Shown here piece after piece: positions 50,324 to 61,040 of a DNA stretch of 64,000 bases. The position numbers were made by a program, and so were the translations under genes. Under the pieces are notes generated by a model. The model was not told the origin of the DNA. It was given only the letters and a program-made list of their open reading frames with translations, and did no database searches. The DNA comes from Fen-1254 sp963769605 (GTDB lineage: Bacteria; Bacteroidota; Ignavibacteria; UBA10030). The DNA is taken from positions 496,001 through 560,000 of the forward strand of contig CAVYML010000001.1 in NCBI GenBank assembly GCA_963769605.1. Direction: 5' to 3'. Position 1 is the first letter of the stretch. Every line of letters begins with the position of its first letter.

Positions 50324-51790
50324 ATGAAATATATTCTTCAATATTGCTTCCTTCTTGTCATCCTTTTATCATCATTCTTATTTTCCCAGCAACTTTCTCA
50401 AATGATCGTAGTGGGGAAACCAGAATTGCAACCCAGCGAGTTAATGCCCCATGAACCTCGAGATGCCAACGGCGAGGTCTGTGCAGGGCTTATCATTACC
50501 ACGGATCTAGATGGATTGAAATTCAATTCTTATAACCATATAGTAAAAATGAACGCCGATATGCCGGGAAGATATCTCCTATTTCTTTCACCTGATGAGC
50601 AGGTAGTGGAAGTGCATAAATCAGGATTTGAGCCTTTGAAGTTGATTCTTAATGATTTAGGGATTTCTAAAATGCAAAGCGGGGAAGTGTGGCAAATCAA
50701 GATTACCGGCAACCCTAAGAATCTTGTCATAGGTAAGGGAAGTTTGATTGTCTCCACAGTGCCCGATGGTGCCACGCTTACGATTGATGGACTGCCCGGG
50801 ATGTGGTCAACGCCGACAAAAAAAATTGACATACTCTCAACAAATTGGCGTCTTATTATTACAAAACCGCGTTATGATACTCTTTTTGTTTCAGCGACGG
50901 TCATTAAAGATAGTGTGGTACACTTGGATAGTCTTCGCTTGGTTCCGAAATTCGGTTTCATTCGCTTTGAGGATATGAGCGGGGCAGTTGCAACTATTGA
51001 TGGCAGGGAAGCCCGATTGAATGTGAATATTGAACAATCACTCGGGATACACCGGATTGCTATCACAGATGAACAATATGGGAAAAAATCGCTGGAGTGC
51101 ACAATATCTCCAGGTGAAGTAAAAGTATTGACACTCGCCGATTTTTTAGCGCCGGGTTTTTTTGATATTTCTACCGATGTCCTCGCCGATATCTATTTAG
51201 ATGGAAAACCATTAGGAAATACTTCTGTCCGAGAACAAGCAATGCCGGGTAAACATGAAATTTTTCTCAGACATCGCACTCTTGGTGAACTCAAGGAATC
51301 AGTCGTTCTTCAGCCGGCAGAGGTGAAAGAAGTATTTCTTTCCATGCTGCCTTCCCGCAATACTGCAACGTGGCTCTGTTTGATTCCTGGTGCAAGCCAG
51401 ATTTATATTCAACAGAAAACAAGAGGATATTTTTATCTCTCCGCATTTTTAGCGTCAGCGGGGGCTTCAGTCTATTTCCTGACCGATTATCAAAAACAAA
51501 GAAACGATTACGAGAATCTCATACAAGAATATAACAGTGCTCAAACTGCAGTTGAAGCCGCACAGTACCACAATGCGATCAAAGCAAAATATGTCACGCT
51601 GGAAAATTCGAAAAAAGACGGACAGACTTCATCTATTGCAATCGCAGCAGTCTATGTTGTAAGTATTCTTGACCGGCTCATTTTTTCAACGGAACTTGGA
51701 TACCGCCAAAGGGAATCGACCATTTCGATGGATATGCACGGCAGTCCAAATCGGGATGGCATTCAATTAACATGGAGGATCCCTCGTTGA
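50324..51790 (+). CDS. PEGA-domain envelope protein
   Basis: 488 residues. Signal peptide ILQYCFLLVILLSSFLFSQQ. The middle has PEGA-type repeats: GSLIVSTVPDGATLTIDGLP with a Trp-less variant, and GFFDISTDVLADIYLDGKPL with GNTSVREQAMPGKHEIFLRH. The C-terminus has WLCLIPGASQIYIQQKTRGY and a pair of hydrophobic segments (FYLSAFLASAGASVYFLTDY, TSSIAIAAVYVVSILDRLIF), similar to DUF5683-like tails. It probably spans or contacts the envelope. The following gene starts within 10 bases. Confidence 0.82.
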   Translation: MKYILQYCFLLVILLSSFLFSQQLSQMIVVGKPELQPSELMPHEPRDANGEVCAGLIITTDLDGLKFNSYNHIVKMNADMPGRYLLFLSPDEQVVEVHKSGFEPLKLILNDLGISKMQSGEVWQIKITGNPKNLVIGKGSLIVSTVPDGATLTIDGLPGMWSTPTKKIDILSTNWRLIITKPRYDTLFVSATVIKDSVVHLDSLRLVPKFGFIRFEDMSGAVATIDGREARLNVNIEQSLGIHRIAITDEQYGKKSLECTISPGEVKVLTLADFLAPGFFDISTDVLADIYLDGKPLGNTSVREQAMPGKHEIFLRHRTLGELKESVVLQPAEVKEVFLSMLPSRNTATWLCLIPGASQIYIQQKTRGYFYLSAFLASAGASVYFLTDYQKQRNDYENLIQEYNSAQTAVEAAQYHNAIKAKYVTLENSKKDGQTSSIAIAAVYVVSILDRLIFSTELGYRQRESTISMDMHGSPNRDGIQLTWRIPR

Positions 51791-51798
51791 GAACCTTC

Positions 51799-52686
51799 AT
51801 GAATTTGGAAAAATGGGAAAGAGAATTGCGAAAATATGCGAGCAAGTATTTCCATGTCTTGCGGGCATCAACTGTAATTTTGTTCATTGTCTTCATTAGC
51901 ATTGTTCTTGATATATCAGGATGCGAGCAAGTATCCTCCCCAGATTCAATTTTTATAAATCCGGTTGATACGGTGGGCAATGCATTTGTGGCGCCTATTA
52001 CGACAATTATAGCCGGACCTTCCGATGGACAAACGATTACTACGGACTCGGTTACATTTAAGTGGAGTGGAAACAACGCACGTAACCTATTCTCGTATAA
52101 ATACGACACTATCCAGTGGACTCCGTTCGGCACTCAAACCTCTTTAACACTTGATTACCTTGATGAAGGCACACATACGTTTTCCGTGAGGTCGCTGCAC
52201 TTCAATGGAACCACGATCGAAACAAATCCACCGTACGTGCAATACACGGTCAATGCAGTCAATGGTCCATCGCTTATGTTTTATCCAAGACGTTTGATTG
52301 TTGCAAATGGACAAGCGTTCACCTATGATATCAATGTTGTAGAAGTATCATTGGTATACGGAGCGAAGTTAGTTATGAGCTACGATCCATCATTGGTGAA
52401 CGTAACGGGCGCAATAGTTGGATCGCCTTTAAACACGGGAGGGTCCGGAGTGATGTTGCCTACAATAGACCCGGTTTCGAAAACAATTACTTTAGATATT
52501 GCCGCCATAGGAAGAACTCCAAAAGGCATCGACGGCACAGGCGCCATTGTAGTATTGCAGTGTACTGCACTTGCAACAGGGGTTGAGCTTTTTCAATTCA
52601 ATGCCGCTCAAACCGCGTTGAGAGACACCTCGAACTCACCGATCCCAATTAATACATTAATCGGAGGGAGGGTGGAAATACAATAA
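51799..52686 (+). CDS. Cohesin-domain lipoprotein
   Basis: 295 residues from the ATG just after the previous stop; an overlapping earlier ATG is possible. A hydrophobic segment VILFIVFISIVLDISGC ends in a lipobox-like ISGC. Residues about 50-150 form an Ig-like domain (PSDGQTITTDSVTFKWSGN). The last 140 residues are cohesin-like: SLMFYPRRLIVANGQAFTYD, GAKLVMSYDPSLVNVTGAIV, GTGAIVVLQCTALATGVELF. Cohesins bind dockerins; a dockerin-like segment occurs in the protein encoded at 56021-60712. Binding is inferred, not shown. Confidence 0.78.
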   Translation: MNLEKWERELRKYASKYFHVLRASTVILFIVFISIVLDISGCEQVSSPDSIFINPVDTVGNAFVAPITTIIAGPSDGQTITTDSVTFKWSGNNARNLFSYKYDTIQWTPFGTQTSLTLDYLDEGTHTFSVRSLHFNGTTIETNPPYVQYTVNAVNGPSLMFYPRRLIVANGQAFTYDINVVEVSLVYGAKLVMSYDPSLVNVTGAIVGSPLNTGGSGVMLPTIDPVSKTITLDIAAIGRTPKGIDGTGAIVVLQCTALATGVELFQFNAAQTALRDTSNSPIPINTLIGGRVEIQ

Positions 52687-52714
52687 AGACGATAGCAACT
52701 AATCCACTTGGTGC

Positions 52715-52747
52715 AGGTGGAGCCCATCTGCAAGATGGACTCCACCT
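52715..52747. terminator. Strong hairpin after the cohesin operon
   Basis: AGGTGGAG-C-CCATCT-GCA-AGATGG-A-CTCCACCT: a near-perfect 15-bp stem with one mismatch, 30 bases after the stop. No T-run follows, so it may stabilise the 3' end rather than terminate. The rest of the gap to 53153 shows no convincing gene. Confidence 0.6.
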
Positions 52748-53153
52748 AAATTCAAGGACAACATTTTGTATGGTAGACTATTGTTTTATTGGAATTTGGA
52801 GGTAAGTTTTAATTTGTTAATTGTTAGTGAAGAAATATCGGATGATAATCATATGAAGAGGAGCATGATTACACCATGAAACACAAACACCAACTTTCTA
52901 TGAAAGTGATTGGCTTATATATGAAAGAGCGAAGTAAACAATTGTATGGGACCTGCAAGCCTGCTCCTGAAAACTCGTTTTTCAAGTCAGCAATTCGATT
53001 TAGAGATATAATGGCAAGGCTGCATAGAATAGGGGTAACAATGCTTTTTATACCATTGATGATGATGGTTGTCAAAATACAATTGTACATCAATCCGAAA
53101 GTCACCTTTGCCTTTTTTAGAATATCAAAACTTAATAGTTGTGGGAGTGGATT

Positions 53154-56000
53154 ATGAAGAAATCCGTTACAAAGCTATACATCCTAATTGCAGTTTTGTT
53201 CTTAGCTTTTCCTTCACTTCAGGCACAGACACCCACGATTTACTTCTCTGATGACTTTGAAAACGGATTAAACAAATGGTTAATCAGCGGTGAGGATTGG
53301 GATACAACCTCAGCGACAGCGCGAGCGGGGAAGTATTGTATAACAGAGAGTCCGAATGGCAATTATCCGCCCAATGCTAATGAAATAATAGCAACAATGA
53401 ACCAGATAGATTTAACAACGGCGGCAAATCCAATACTTACATTTTGGGATAAATATAGTATTGATAATACTCAGCCTACATATGATGTGTGGGGAAATGT
53501 GAATAACGGTTCTAGTGGTCCAGACTCTATATATGTAGAAATATCAAAAGACAATGGGTTTACATGGAAACCGATAAAACAGAAAACAGGGTACCTAAGC
53601 ACATGGACGTATGAGCAGATTGATCTAACTCCGTATACAGGAACTAAAATAAAAGTGAGATTCCGGCTCTGGTCTAATGGGGACGTATATGTAGCTGATG
53701 GCTGGTATATCGATGATGTTGCAATAAAAGAAATTGACCAACGAAGTATTCGATTACCATTTACAGATAATTTTGAGGATGGACTAAGTCAATGGCAATT
53801 CAGCGGTGAGGATTGGGATACAACCTCAGCGACAGCGCGAGCGGGGAAGTATTGTATAACAGAGAGTCCGAATGGCAATTATCCGCCCAATGCTAATGAA
53901 ATAATAGCAACAATGAACCAGATAGATTTAACAACGGCGGCAAATCCAATACTTACATTTTGGGATAAATATAGTATTGATAATACTCAGCCTACATATG
54001 ATGTGTGGGGAAATGTGAATAACGGTTCTAGTGGTCCAGACTCTATATATGTAGAAATATCAAAAGACAATGGGTTTACATGGAAACCGATAAAACAGAA
54101 AACAGGGTACCTAAGCACATGGACGTATGAGCAGATTGATCTAACTCCGTATACAGGAACTAAAATAAAAGTGAGATTCCGACTATCGTCTAATCGTGAT
54201 GTATATGTAGCCGATGGCTGGTATATCGATGATGTTGCAATAACCGCAGCTATTTCGGTGGTTGTTATTTCTCCAAATGGAGGGGAAACTTGGACTATGG
54301 GTTCGACTCAAAATATAAAGTGGACTGCAAGCGAGATTAATAATGTTAAAATAAAATACTCAACTAATAATGGAACGAATTGGTATAGTGTTATTGACAG
54401 CATACCAGCATCTATTGGTAGTTATAGTTGGATAGTACCTAACACTCTATCAAGTCAATGCTTAGTAGGAATAACCGATCTTTCTGATACAACCGTATAT
54501 GATGTGAGCAATGGTGTATTTATAATTTCACCAGCTATACCGACGCCTGCTATCCCGGCAAATGGATTGATAGGAGTATCAACGAATCCGGTGTTGACTT
54601 GGAACTCATCTACGGGAGCGACAGGTTATCGACTTCAGGTGTCTACGGATTCAACATTTACCACGACAACTTATGACACAAGCGGTTTGACTACCACATC
54701 AAAGAGCATAGGCGGTTTGTCGTATCAAACAAAATATTATTGGCGAGTGAATGCGAACACTGCAAATGGAACAAGTAACTGGTCAGTAATGTGGAACTTT
54801 ACCACTTACTCCATAAACAACCTTGCGCTTGCTGCCGGCTGGTCTATGATATCATTCGATTTCATCCCCGTTGACTCTCTGCTGGATAGTATCTTTGTCG
54901 GTGTGAAGAATAACATTGTCATCACAAAGGATGGAGCGGGCCATATTTATTGGCCATCCATGGGAATAAATCAAATAGGTAATTGGAACTACAGAAAAGG
55001 ATATCAGGTATACATGAATGGTGCTGGTACACTTACGGCTGTTGGAGGACAGTTACCCGCTCAGACTCCTATTCCTCTTCCGGCAGGATGGAATTTAGTT
55101 GCATACCTAAGTTACAGTTCAATGTTAATAGATACCGCTTTAGCCTCTGTCAAAGGAACTCTCGTTATGGCCAAGGATGGGGATGGAGATATATACTGGC
55201 CTGTTTACGGTATCAATACTATCGGCTCAATGATGTCTGACCAGGGATACCAGTTGTATGTTAATGATAGTTGCACTCTAATATATCCGGCTAACTTAAT
55301 TACCGGAAACTCCATTGTGTTGGCAAATAGGAAAACCTCGCTCAAAATGGCAGCAACAGTTCCTACTCACTTCGTGCTTACTTACGTGAAGACGGGTTCT
55401 AATGCCACTTTGCTTGTTGAGACAAGCGGGTTGAATGATGCAGACGAGATCGGAGTCTTCGGCGCTGACGGAGAGATAGTTGGAAGCGGAGTTATAGCTC
55501 AAGGTCGATCCATATTGACAATTTGGGGAGATAATACATTGACTAAGGATGTAAAGGAAGGCGCAGTGGAAGGTGAGGGCATTGCACTGACTTCATGGTC
55601 GAAGCAAAATGGACAAGAAACTCCTCTGATAATTAGATCAGTTATGAACGGTCTCACCCGCAAAGGATTGGATAATGCTTTGGTATATTCAAGTGATGCA
55701 GTTTTGGTCGTTCAAGCGGATAAGGGGGAGATTCCCCAAAAATATTTACTTGAACAAAATTATCCGAACCCGTTCAACCCCAGTACTATTATCAAATACG
55801 GGCTGCCCAATAACTCCAGGGTAAGGTTGGAGATTTATGATATCATCGGTCGAAGAATCAAAGTCCTGGTTGATGAAGTTGAGAATGCAGGTTACCACCA
55901 AGTGGCATTCAATGCTGAAGCCATTTCAAGCGGGGTATATTTCTACAGGCTTTCGACTGGGTCATTCAGCCAAGTCAAGAAAATGATGATTCTAAAGTGA
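53154..56000 (+). CDS. Large secreted T9SS protein with duplicated jelly-roll domain
   Basis: 948 residues from the ATG after GGGAGTGG. Signal peptide LYILIAVLFLAFPSLQAQ. Two tandem domains of about 170 residues (FSDDFENGLNKWLISGEDWD ... VADGWYIDDVAI) resemble MAM/choice-of-anchor jelly rolls; their DNA is identical over 381 bp. Then an Ig-like region (PNGGETWTMGSTQNIKW), a fibronectin-III-like domain (TPAIPANGLIGVSTNPVLTW), paired AAGWSMISFDF/AGWNLVAYLSY repeats, and a T9SS sorting tail with NYPNPFNPSTIIKYGLP and KKMMILK. It should be a cell-surface or released adhesin-like protein. Confidence 0.9.
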   Translation: MKKSVTKLYILIAVLFLAFPSLQAQTPTIYFSDDFENGLNKWLISGEDWDTTSATARAGKYCITESPNGNYPPNANEIIATMNQIDLTTAANPILTFWDKYSIDNTQPTYDVWGNVNNGSSGPDSIYVEISKDNGFTWKPIKQKTGYLSTWTYEQIDLTPYTGTKIKVRFRLWSNGDVYVADGWYIDDVAIKEIDQRSIRLPFTDNFEDGLSQWQFSGEDWDTTSATARAGKYCITESPNGNYPPNANEIIATMNQIDLTTAANPILTFWDKYSIDNTQPTYDVWGNVNNGSSGPDSIYVEISKDNGFTWKPIKQKTGYLSTWTYEQIDLTPYTGTKIKVRFRLSSNRDVYVADGWYIDDVAITAAISVVVISPNGGETWTMGSTQNIKWTASEINNVKIKYSTNNGTNWYSVIDSIPASIGSYSWIVPNTLSSQCLVGITDLSDTTVYDVSNGVFIISPAIPTPAIPANGLIGVSTNPVLTWNSSTGATGYRLQVSTDSTFTTTTYDTSGLTTTSKSIGGLSYQTKYYWRVNANTANGTSNWSVMWNFTTYSINNLALAAGWSMISFDFIPVDSLLDSIFVGVKNNIVITKDGAGHIYWPSMGINQIGNWNYRKGYQVYMNGAGTLTAVGGQLPAQTPIPLPAGWNLVAYLSYSSMLIDTALASVKGTLVMAKDGDGDIYWPVYGINTIGSMMSDQGYQLYVNDSCTLIYPANLITGNSIVLANRKTSLKMAATVPTHFVLTYVKTGSNATLLVETSGLNDADEIGVFGADGEIVGSGVIAQGRSILTIWGDNTLTKDVKEGAVEGEGIALTSWSKQNGQETPLIIRSVMNGLTRKGLDNALVYSSDAVLVVQADKGEIPQKYLLEQNYPNPFNPSTIIKYGLPNNSRVRLEIYDIIGRRIKVLVDEVENAGYHQVAFNAEAISSGVYFYRLSTGSFSQVKKMMILK
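53285..54181. repeat. 381-bp perfect direct repeat (53285-53665 = 53801-54181)
   Basis: Starting CAGCGGTGAGGATTGGGATA and ending GTGAGATTCCG in both copies with no difference seen; offset 516 bp (172 codons). Downstream the copies differ at a few positions (GCTCTGGTCTAATGGGGAC versus ACTATCGTCTAATCGTGAT). Confidence 0.9.
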
Positions 56001-56091
56001 GGAGAACCGGGACTCTCTCTATGGATATTTCTAAACGTGCAAAACTGATCGTTATAATTACTGTTTTATTTGTTTGCGCTGCAAGAGCACA

Positions 56092-56811
56092 AACCCACTT
56101 TGTCTATACGGCGAACACGGGAAACAATGCAACAATAGGAATTCCCCTTTCTGCAAATCCGACGATCGGTAATGTTCCTTTATCGAATGGCGATGAAATA
56201 GGTGCGTTTACATCAGCCGGTCTATGTGCAGGAGCGGTCGTGTGGAAAGATACGAATGCTGTGTTAACGGTCTGGGGTGACAACGACCAAACGGTAACTG
56301 TAGATGGTATGGCCACAGGGGAGCAGATTTATTACCGAATTTGGCAACGATCTACGAATATCGAATACGATGTTGTGAACGCAACATATTCACAGGGAGA
56401 CGGAAAATATGGTGCCGACAAAATATTTGTCCTCGCATCGTTAGGAGCGCAAATCCACTTTATCTTTACGGCGAACACGGGAAACAATGCAACAATAGGA
56501 ATCCCCATTTCTGCAAATCCGACGATCGGTGGAATTCCCATATCGAATGGCGATGAAATAGGTGCGTTTACACCAGCCGGTCTATGTGCGGGAGGCGTCG
56601 TGTGGAAAGATACAAATGCTGCGTTAACGGTCTGGGGTGACAACGACCAAACGGTAATTGTAGATGGTATGGCCACAGGGGAACAGATTTACTACCGGAT
56701 TTGGCAACGATCTACGAATATCGAATACGATGTTGTGAACGCAACATATTCACAAGGAGACGGAACATATAGTGCCGACAAAATATTTGTTCTCGCATCG
56801 TTGACAAAAAC
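56092..56811. repeat. 360-bp tandem repeat
   Basis: ACGGCGAACACGGGAAACAA occurs at 56108 and 56468; the two 120-codon units differ at scattered third-position and a few other sites, so they are older than the 381-bp repeat in the preceding gene. Confidence 0.85.
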
Positions 56812-56814
56812 GTC

Positions 56815-59200
56815 TCCGCTGTCACCATCCAATTTAACAGGCATCGCCGGCAATGGTCAAATGACATTGACGTGGAACAAGAACACTGAAGCCGATTTTC
56901 TTAAATACCGGATTTACAAAGGTACGACCTCCGGCGGGGAAACACTTTCAGATTCCACATCCGGTGGAATCACTGATACAACGAAGACAATTACAGGGCT
57001 TACGAATGGAACAGTCTATTATTTCAAAGTGACAGCAATAGATAGTGAAAGATTAGAGAGCACATCAAGCAATGAAGTGTATGCCGCACCATTTAGTATA
57101 TTAACAGGTGAGTATGCAACTGACGCTAATACCCTTCTTCTTTTTCATATGGATGAGACAAGTGGCACGACTGTAACCGATGCGAGCGGTAATGCCAACA
57201 ACGGCACAGCAAATGGGACAACAATTGTGGGTGGAAGGTTTGGAAATGGAAGGAGTCTGAATGGAACGAGTGACTACATCTCTACTTCAACTCTCTATAC
57301 AAGCCCTAATCCATTTACAGTAGAACTTTGGTTCAACACGACCACTACAAACGGAGGAAAGCTGATAGGCTTTGGCGATACACAGAGAGGACAAAGTTCT
57401 AGCGTTGATCGTCATATTTATATGACCAATTCCGGACAACTTGATTTTGGTGTTTATGTGGGCTCTGACGTGGAGATTCAATCTCCAGTCTCATATAACG
57501 ATGGTAAATGGCATCATGTTGCTGCTTCTCTATCAAATTTAGGTATGATGATGTATGTAGATGGATGTCTGGTTGCACAGAATACTCGCATTACGAGTGC
57601 GCAATCATTTTCTGGGTACTGGAAGATCGGCTATGACAATCTTTATATTTGGCCGAATCAGCCAACAAGTTATTTCTTTCAGGGAATCGTTGATGAAATT
57701 CGTATCTCGAGTAAAGCTCGTTTGCCGCAAGAATTTGATCTTCAGCTTCCTCCAATTAATCTTTCCGCTTCCGTTAGTAAAACGACTGTTCATCTAAGTT
57801 GGCAAAATGGCGGCGGTATTGCACCATTGATGCGGTATAATATTTATCGCGGGACTGATTCTACAAATGTCTCTATAATTGATTCTACCGTGAATCTTAA
57901 TGAATCTAATTTAATTCCATCGGCCGGTCTTATTTTTACCGGATAAGTGCTGTTGATTCATCTGGATTTGAAAGTGTGGCGGCCAAAATGACAATAATCA
58001 TAACTCCACCCGGTGCTCCTCAAAATCTCACGACCGCTGCCAGCAGCGGGCAGGTAATACTCAAGTGGAACAAGAACACCGAAGGCGATTTTCTTAAATA
58101 CCGGATTTACAAAGGTACGACCTCCGGCGGGGAGATACTTTCAGATTCCACATCCGGTGGTATCACTGATACAACGAAGACAATTACAGGACTTACGAAT
58201 GGAACAGTCTATTATTTCAAAGTGACAGCAATAGATAGTGAAAGATTCGAGAGCGCGTCAAGTAATGAAGTGAATATTATTCCATTTAATGTTAATAAAC
58301 TTGAGTATGCAACTGATGCTAATACTCTTCTTCTTTTTCATATGGATGAGACAAGTGGCACCACTGTAACCGATGCGAGCGGTAACGCCAACAACGGCAC
58401 AGCAAATGGGACAACAATTGTGGGTGGAAGGTTTGGAAATGGCAGAAGTCTGAATGGAACAAGTGACTGCATATCCACTTCCAATAACTTCACAAACCCG
58501 AATACATTTACGATTGAACTTTGGTTCAAAACGACCACTACAAATGGAGGAATGCTGATAGGTTTTGGCAATTCACGGTCGGGGCAGAGTTCCAACTATG
58601 ACCGGAATGTTTACATGACCAATTCCGGACAGATTGATTTCGGTGTTAACCCGAGTTCCCCATCAGTTATCCAGTCACCGGCTTCATACAACGACGGCAA
58701 ATGGCATCATGCTGCTGCTTCTCTATCACGATTAGGGATGGCGCTTTATGTAGACGGATGTTTGGTTGCTCAGAATACCGGTGTTACGAGTGCGCAATCA
58801 TTTTCCGGTTATTGGAAAATCGGCTATGATAATCTTAGTGGATGGCCCAATCAGCCGGCAAGCAATTATTTTCAGGGAATCATTGATGAAATTCGTATCT
58901 CGAACAAAGCTCGTATGCCGCAGGAATTTGATCTCCAGCTTCCTCCAATTAATCTTTCCGCTTCGGTTAGTAAAACGACTGTTCATCTAATTTGGCAAAA
59001 TGGCGGCGGTCTTGCACCATTAATGCGGTATAATATTTATCGCGGGACTGATTCTGCAAATGTCTCTATAATTGATTCTACGGCGAATCTCTTTGAATCT
59101 AATTCAATTCCCACTATTGGTACTTACTATTACCGGATAAGCGCTGTGGATTCATCTGGATTTGAAGGAATAAATAGTCTGGCGGCCAAAGCGACAATAA
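56815..59200. repeat. 1,193-bp tandem repeat (FN3 + LamG unit)
   Basis: TTCTTAAATACCGGATTTAC occurs at 56898 and 58091, offset 1,193 bp. A multiple of three would be 1,194; the missing base matches the frameshift inferred at about 57934 from protein alignment. A third, partial FN3 copy begins near 59215. Confidence 0.85.
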
Positions 59201-60712
59201 TCATTACTCTGCCAAACGCTCCTCAAGACCTTAAGGCCATCATCGGTAATAGTCAAGTGATGCTTATATGGAGCAAGAATATCGAAGCCGATTTTTTAAA
59301 ATACCGGATTTACAAAGGAACTACTATGGGAGGAGAAACGCTCGTGGATTCTTCTTCGGCGTCTATTTCTGATACAACAAAGACATTGAGCGGACTTACC
59401 AATGGAGCAACCTATTACTTTGAAGTCACGGCGATGGATAGCGCACGTTTGGAAAGCGGGTTTAGCAATGAAGTGAGTGCTACACCGGTTGTACCTCCAC
59501 CTGCACCAAGTTTACTGTTGCCTGTAAATGGAGCTTCAAATGAATCAACCGTTCCTACGTTGGTCTGGTCATCGGTTTCAGGGGCTGCACAATACGATTT
59601 ACAGATTGCCACAGACAGCACATCAACTGATAGTATCACCTTCAGAGATACGATCACGGATACAACGAGAATTGTAGCTCGCCTCGCTGTAGGACGTACT
59701 TATTTCTGGAGGATCTCAAGCAATACCGGCATCAGCGTCGGGCCATTCTCTCCGTATGCACGCTTTACCGTTTCACGCCTTGCACCCGTTGGGGATTATA
59801 CCGACGATGGCAAGGTGAGATTGGAGGATGTGGCGAGCTTTATTAAAGCATGGCAAAAGAAAGATACGCTCATCGGTGATATCGGACCTGCAACAGGGAT
59901 CGCACCAAATTTCCATACAATCTATGATGGCAAAATAGATTTTGAAGATTTGATGGTACTTGCACAAATGTATGATTGGAGCATGGCAGTCTATCCTCCA
60001 TCATTTGCAATTGCGACGAAAAGTTTTCCGGAAATAAATTCATATATAGCAATTGAGTGCGAGCGGTTATCAGATGATAAAAAAATAGACGCGTCCTATA
60101 TGGTCAAGCTGCAAGGTGTAAAGGATGCGGGAGCGCTTGAGATAACAGTTTTCTTTGATCCTCAACGAACACAGGTAGATACATTAACACCTGCAGATCG
60201 GTTAGCAGGATGTTTGACATTGAAACACATCGACAACTCAAAAGGATTTGCATCGTTTTTAGTCACTTCGACTGATACTTCCAAAGCGTGGACAAATGGT
60301 AATGAATATTTGACATTAGTTGCGAGAGGGAAAGCAAAAACAGGGAAAGATTCATTGCACGTTATGGTGAAGACAATCTCAGCACAAACTTTTATAAGCA
60401 CTATTGCAAGGGCATCGGTTGCTGTGGACTTGCCGGTACAAGTTCCAACAACATTTGTATTGTTACAAAACTATCCTAATCCGTTTAATCCGAGGTACTG
60501 TTATCAATTATCAGATAGCAAGCGCCTGCAAGGTCAGCTTGAAGGTGTATGATTTGCTGGGAAGAGAAATCGTGACGCTTATTAATGATATGAAAGCTGC
60601 AGGAAATTATTCCGCAACGTTTAATGCAGCGAATTTATCGAGTGGTATATATTTTTATCGTTTGCAAGCTGGATCGTTTACAGAAACGAAACGACTCGTG
60701 TTTTTGAAGTAA

Positions 60713-61040
60713 GCGTCAAGCTAAAGTGTGGTTATTCCCGTTCTGGGCCAAGTCAGAAACGTATATCAGTGCCCTAAGTTCTCAATGACCCTTTACTATC
60801 AATATAACATTCCTATCCTCACGACTCATCTTGCTACTGTGTCCTATATGTCGAATATCGACATTTTTAGAGACATTGTTAAAGAGTCGTTGACTTATAA
60901 AATAAGTAACCGAAAAAGAAAGGTTAGACTCATCTTTAACACTTTAAAAACATAAATCATTGTAATACAACAAGATACAGTTATTGAAAAAAGTCTTGGC
61001 ACTACATTTTCTTTGAATGATTAGACTGGCATTCGTAGCA
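60713..61040. other. Intergenic region left of the IS1634-type transposase
   Basis: No gene. Contains the word TCTTTAACACTTT (60933-60945), inverted at 62839-62851, and TGGCACTACATTTTC (60997-61011), directly repeated at 62758-62772. One or the other pair marks the ends of the adjacent element. Confidence 0.5.

Larger units (their letters stand above)
56021..60712 (+). pseudogene. Giant T9SS protein with LamG, FN3 and dockerin-like parts, two frameshifts
   Basis: One gene of about 1,560 codons now in three frames. Signal peptide KLIVIITVLFVCAARAQ; two copies of a 120-residue domain (YTANTGNNATIGIPLSANPT ... GDNDQTVTVDGMATGEQIYY); then FN3 and LamG-like domains (LLLFHMDETSGTTVTDASGN) in two near-identical 398-codon units; a third FN3; an Ig-like domain; a dockerin-like segment at 59791-59985 (GDYTDDGKVRLEDVASFIKA, YDGKIDFEDLMVLAQMYDW); a cohesin-like stretch; and the T9SS tail. 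One base is lost at about 57934 and one G gained at about 60497 in FNPRY/FNPST. Confidence 0.85.

Noticed and set aside
52876..53157. A 93-codon frame with one hydrophobic stretch before the large T9SS gene
   Set aside because: GAGGAG lies too far upstream, composition is irregular, and it overlaps the next gene's signal; no recognisable family.
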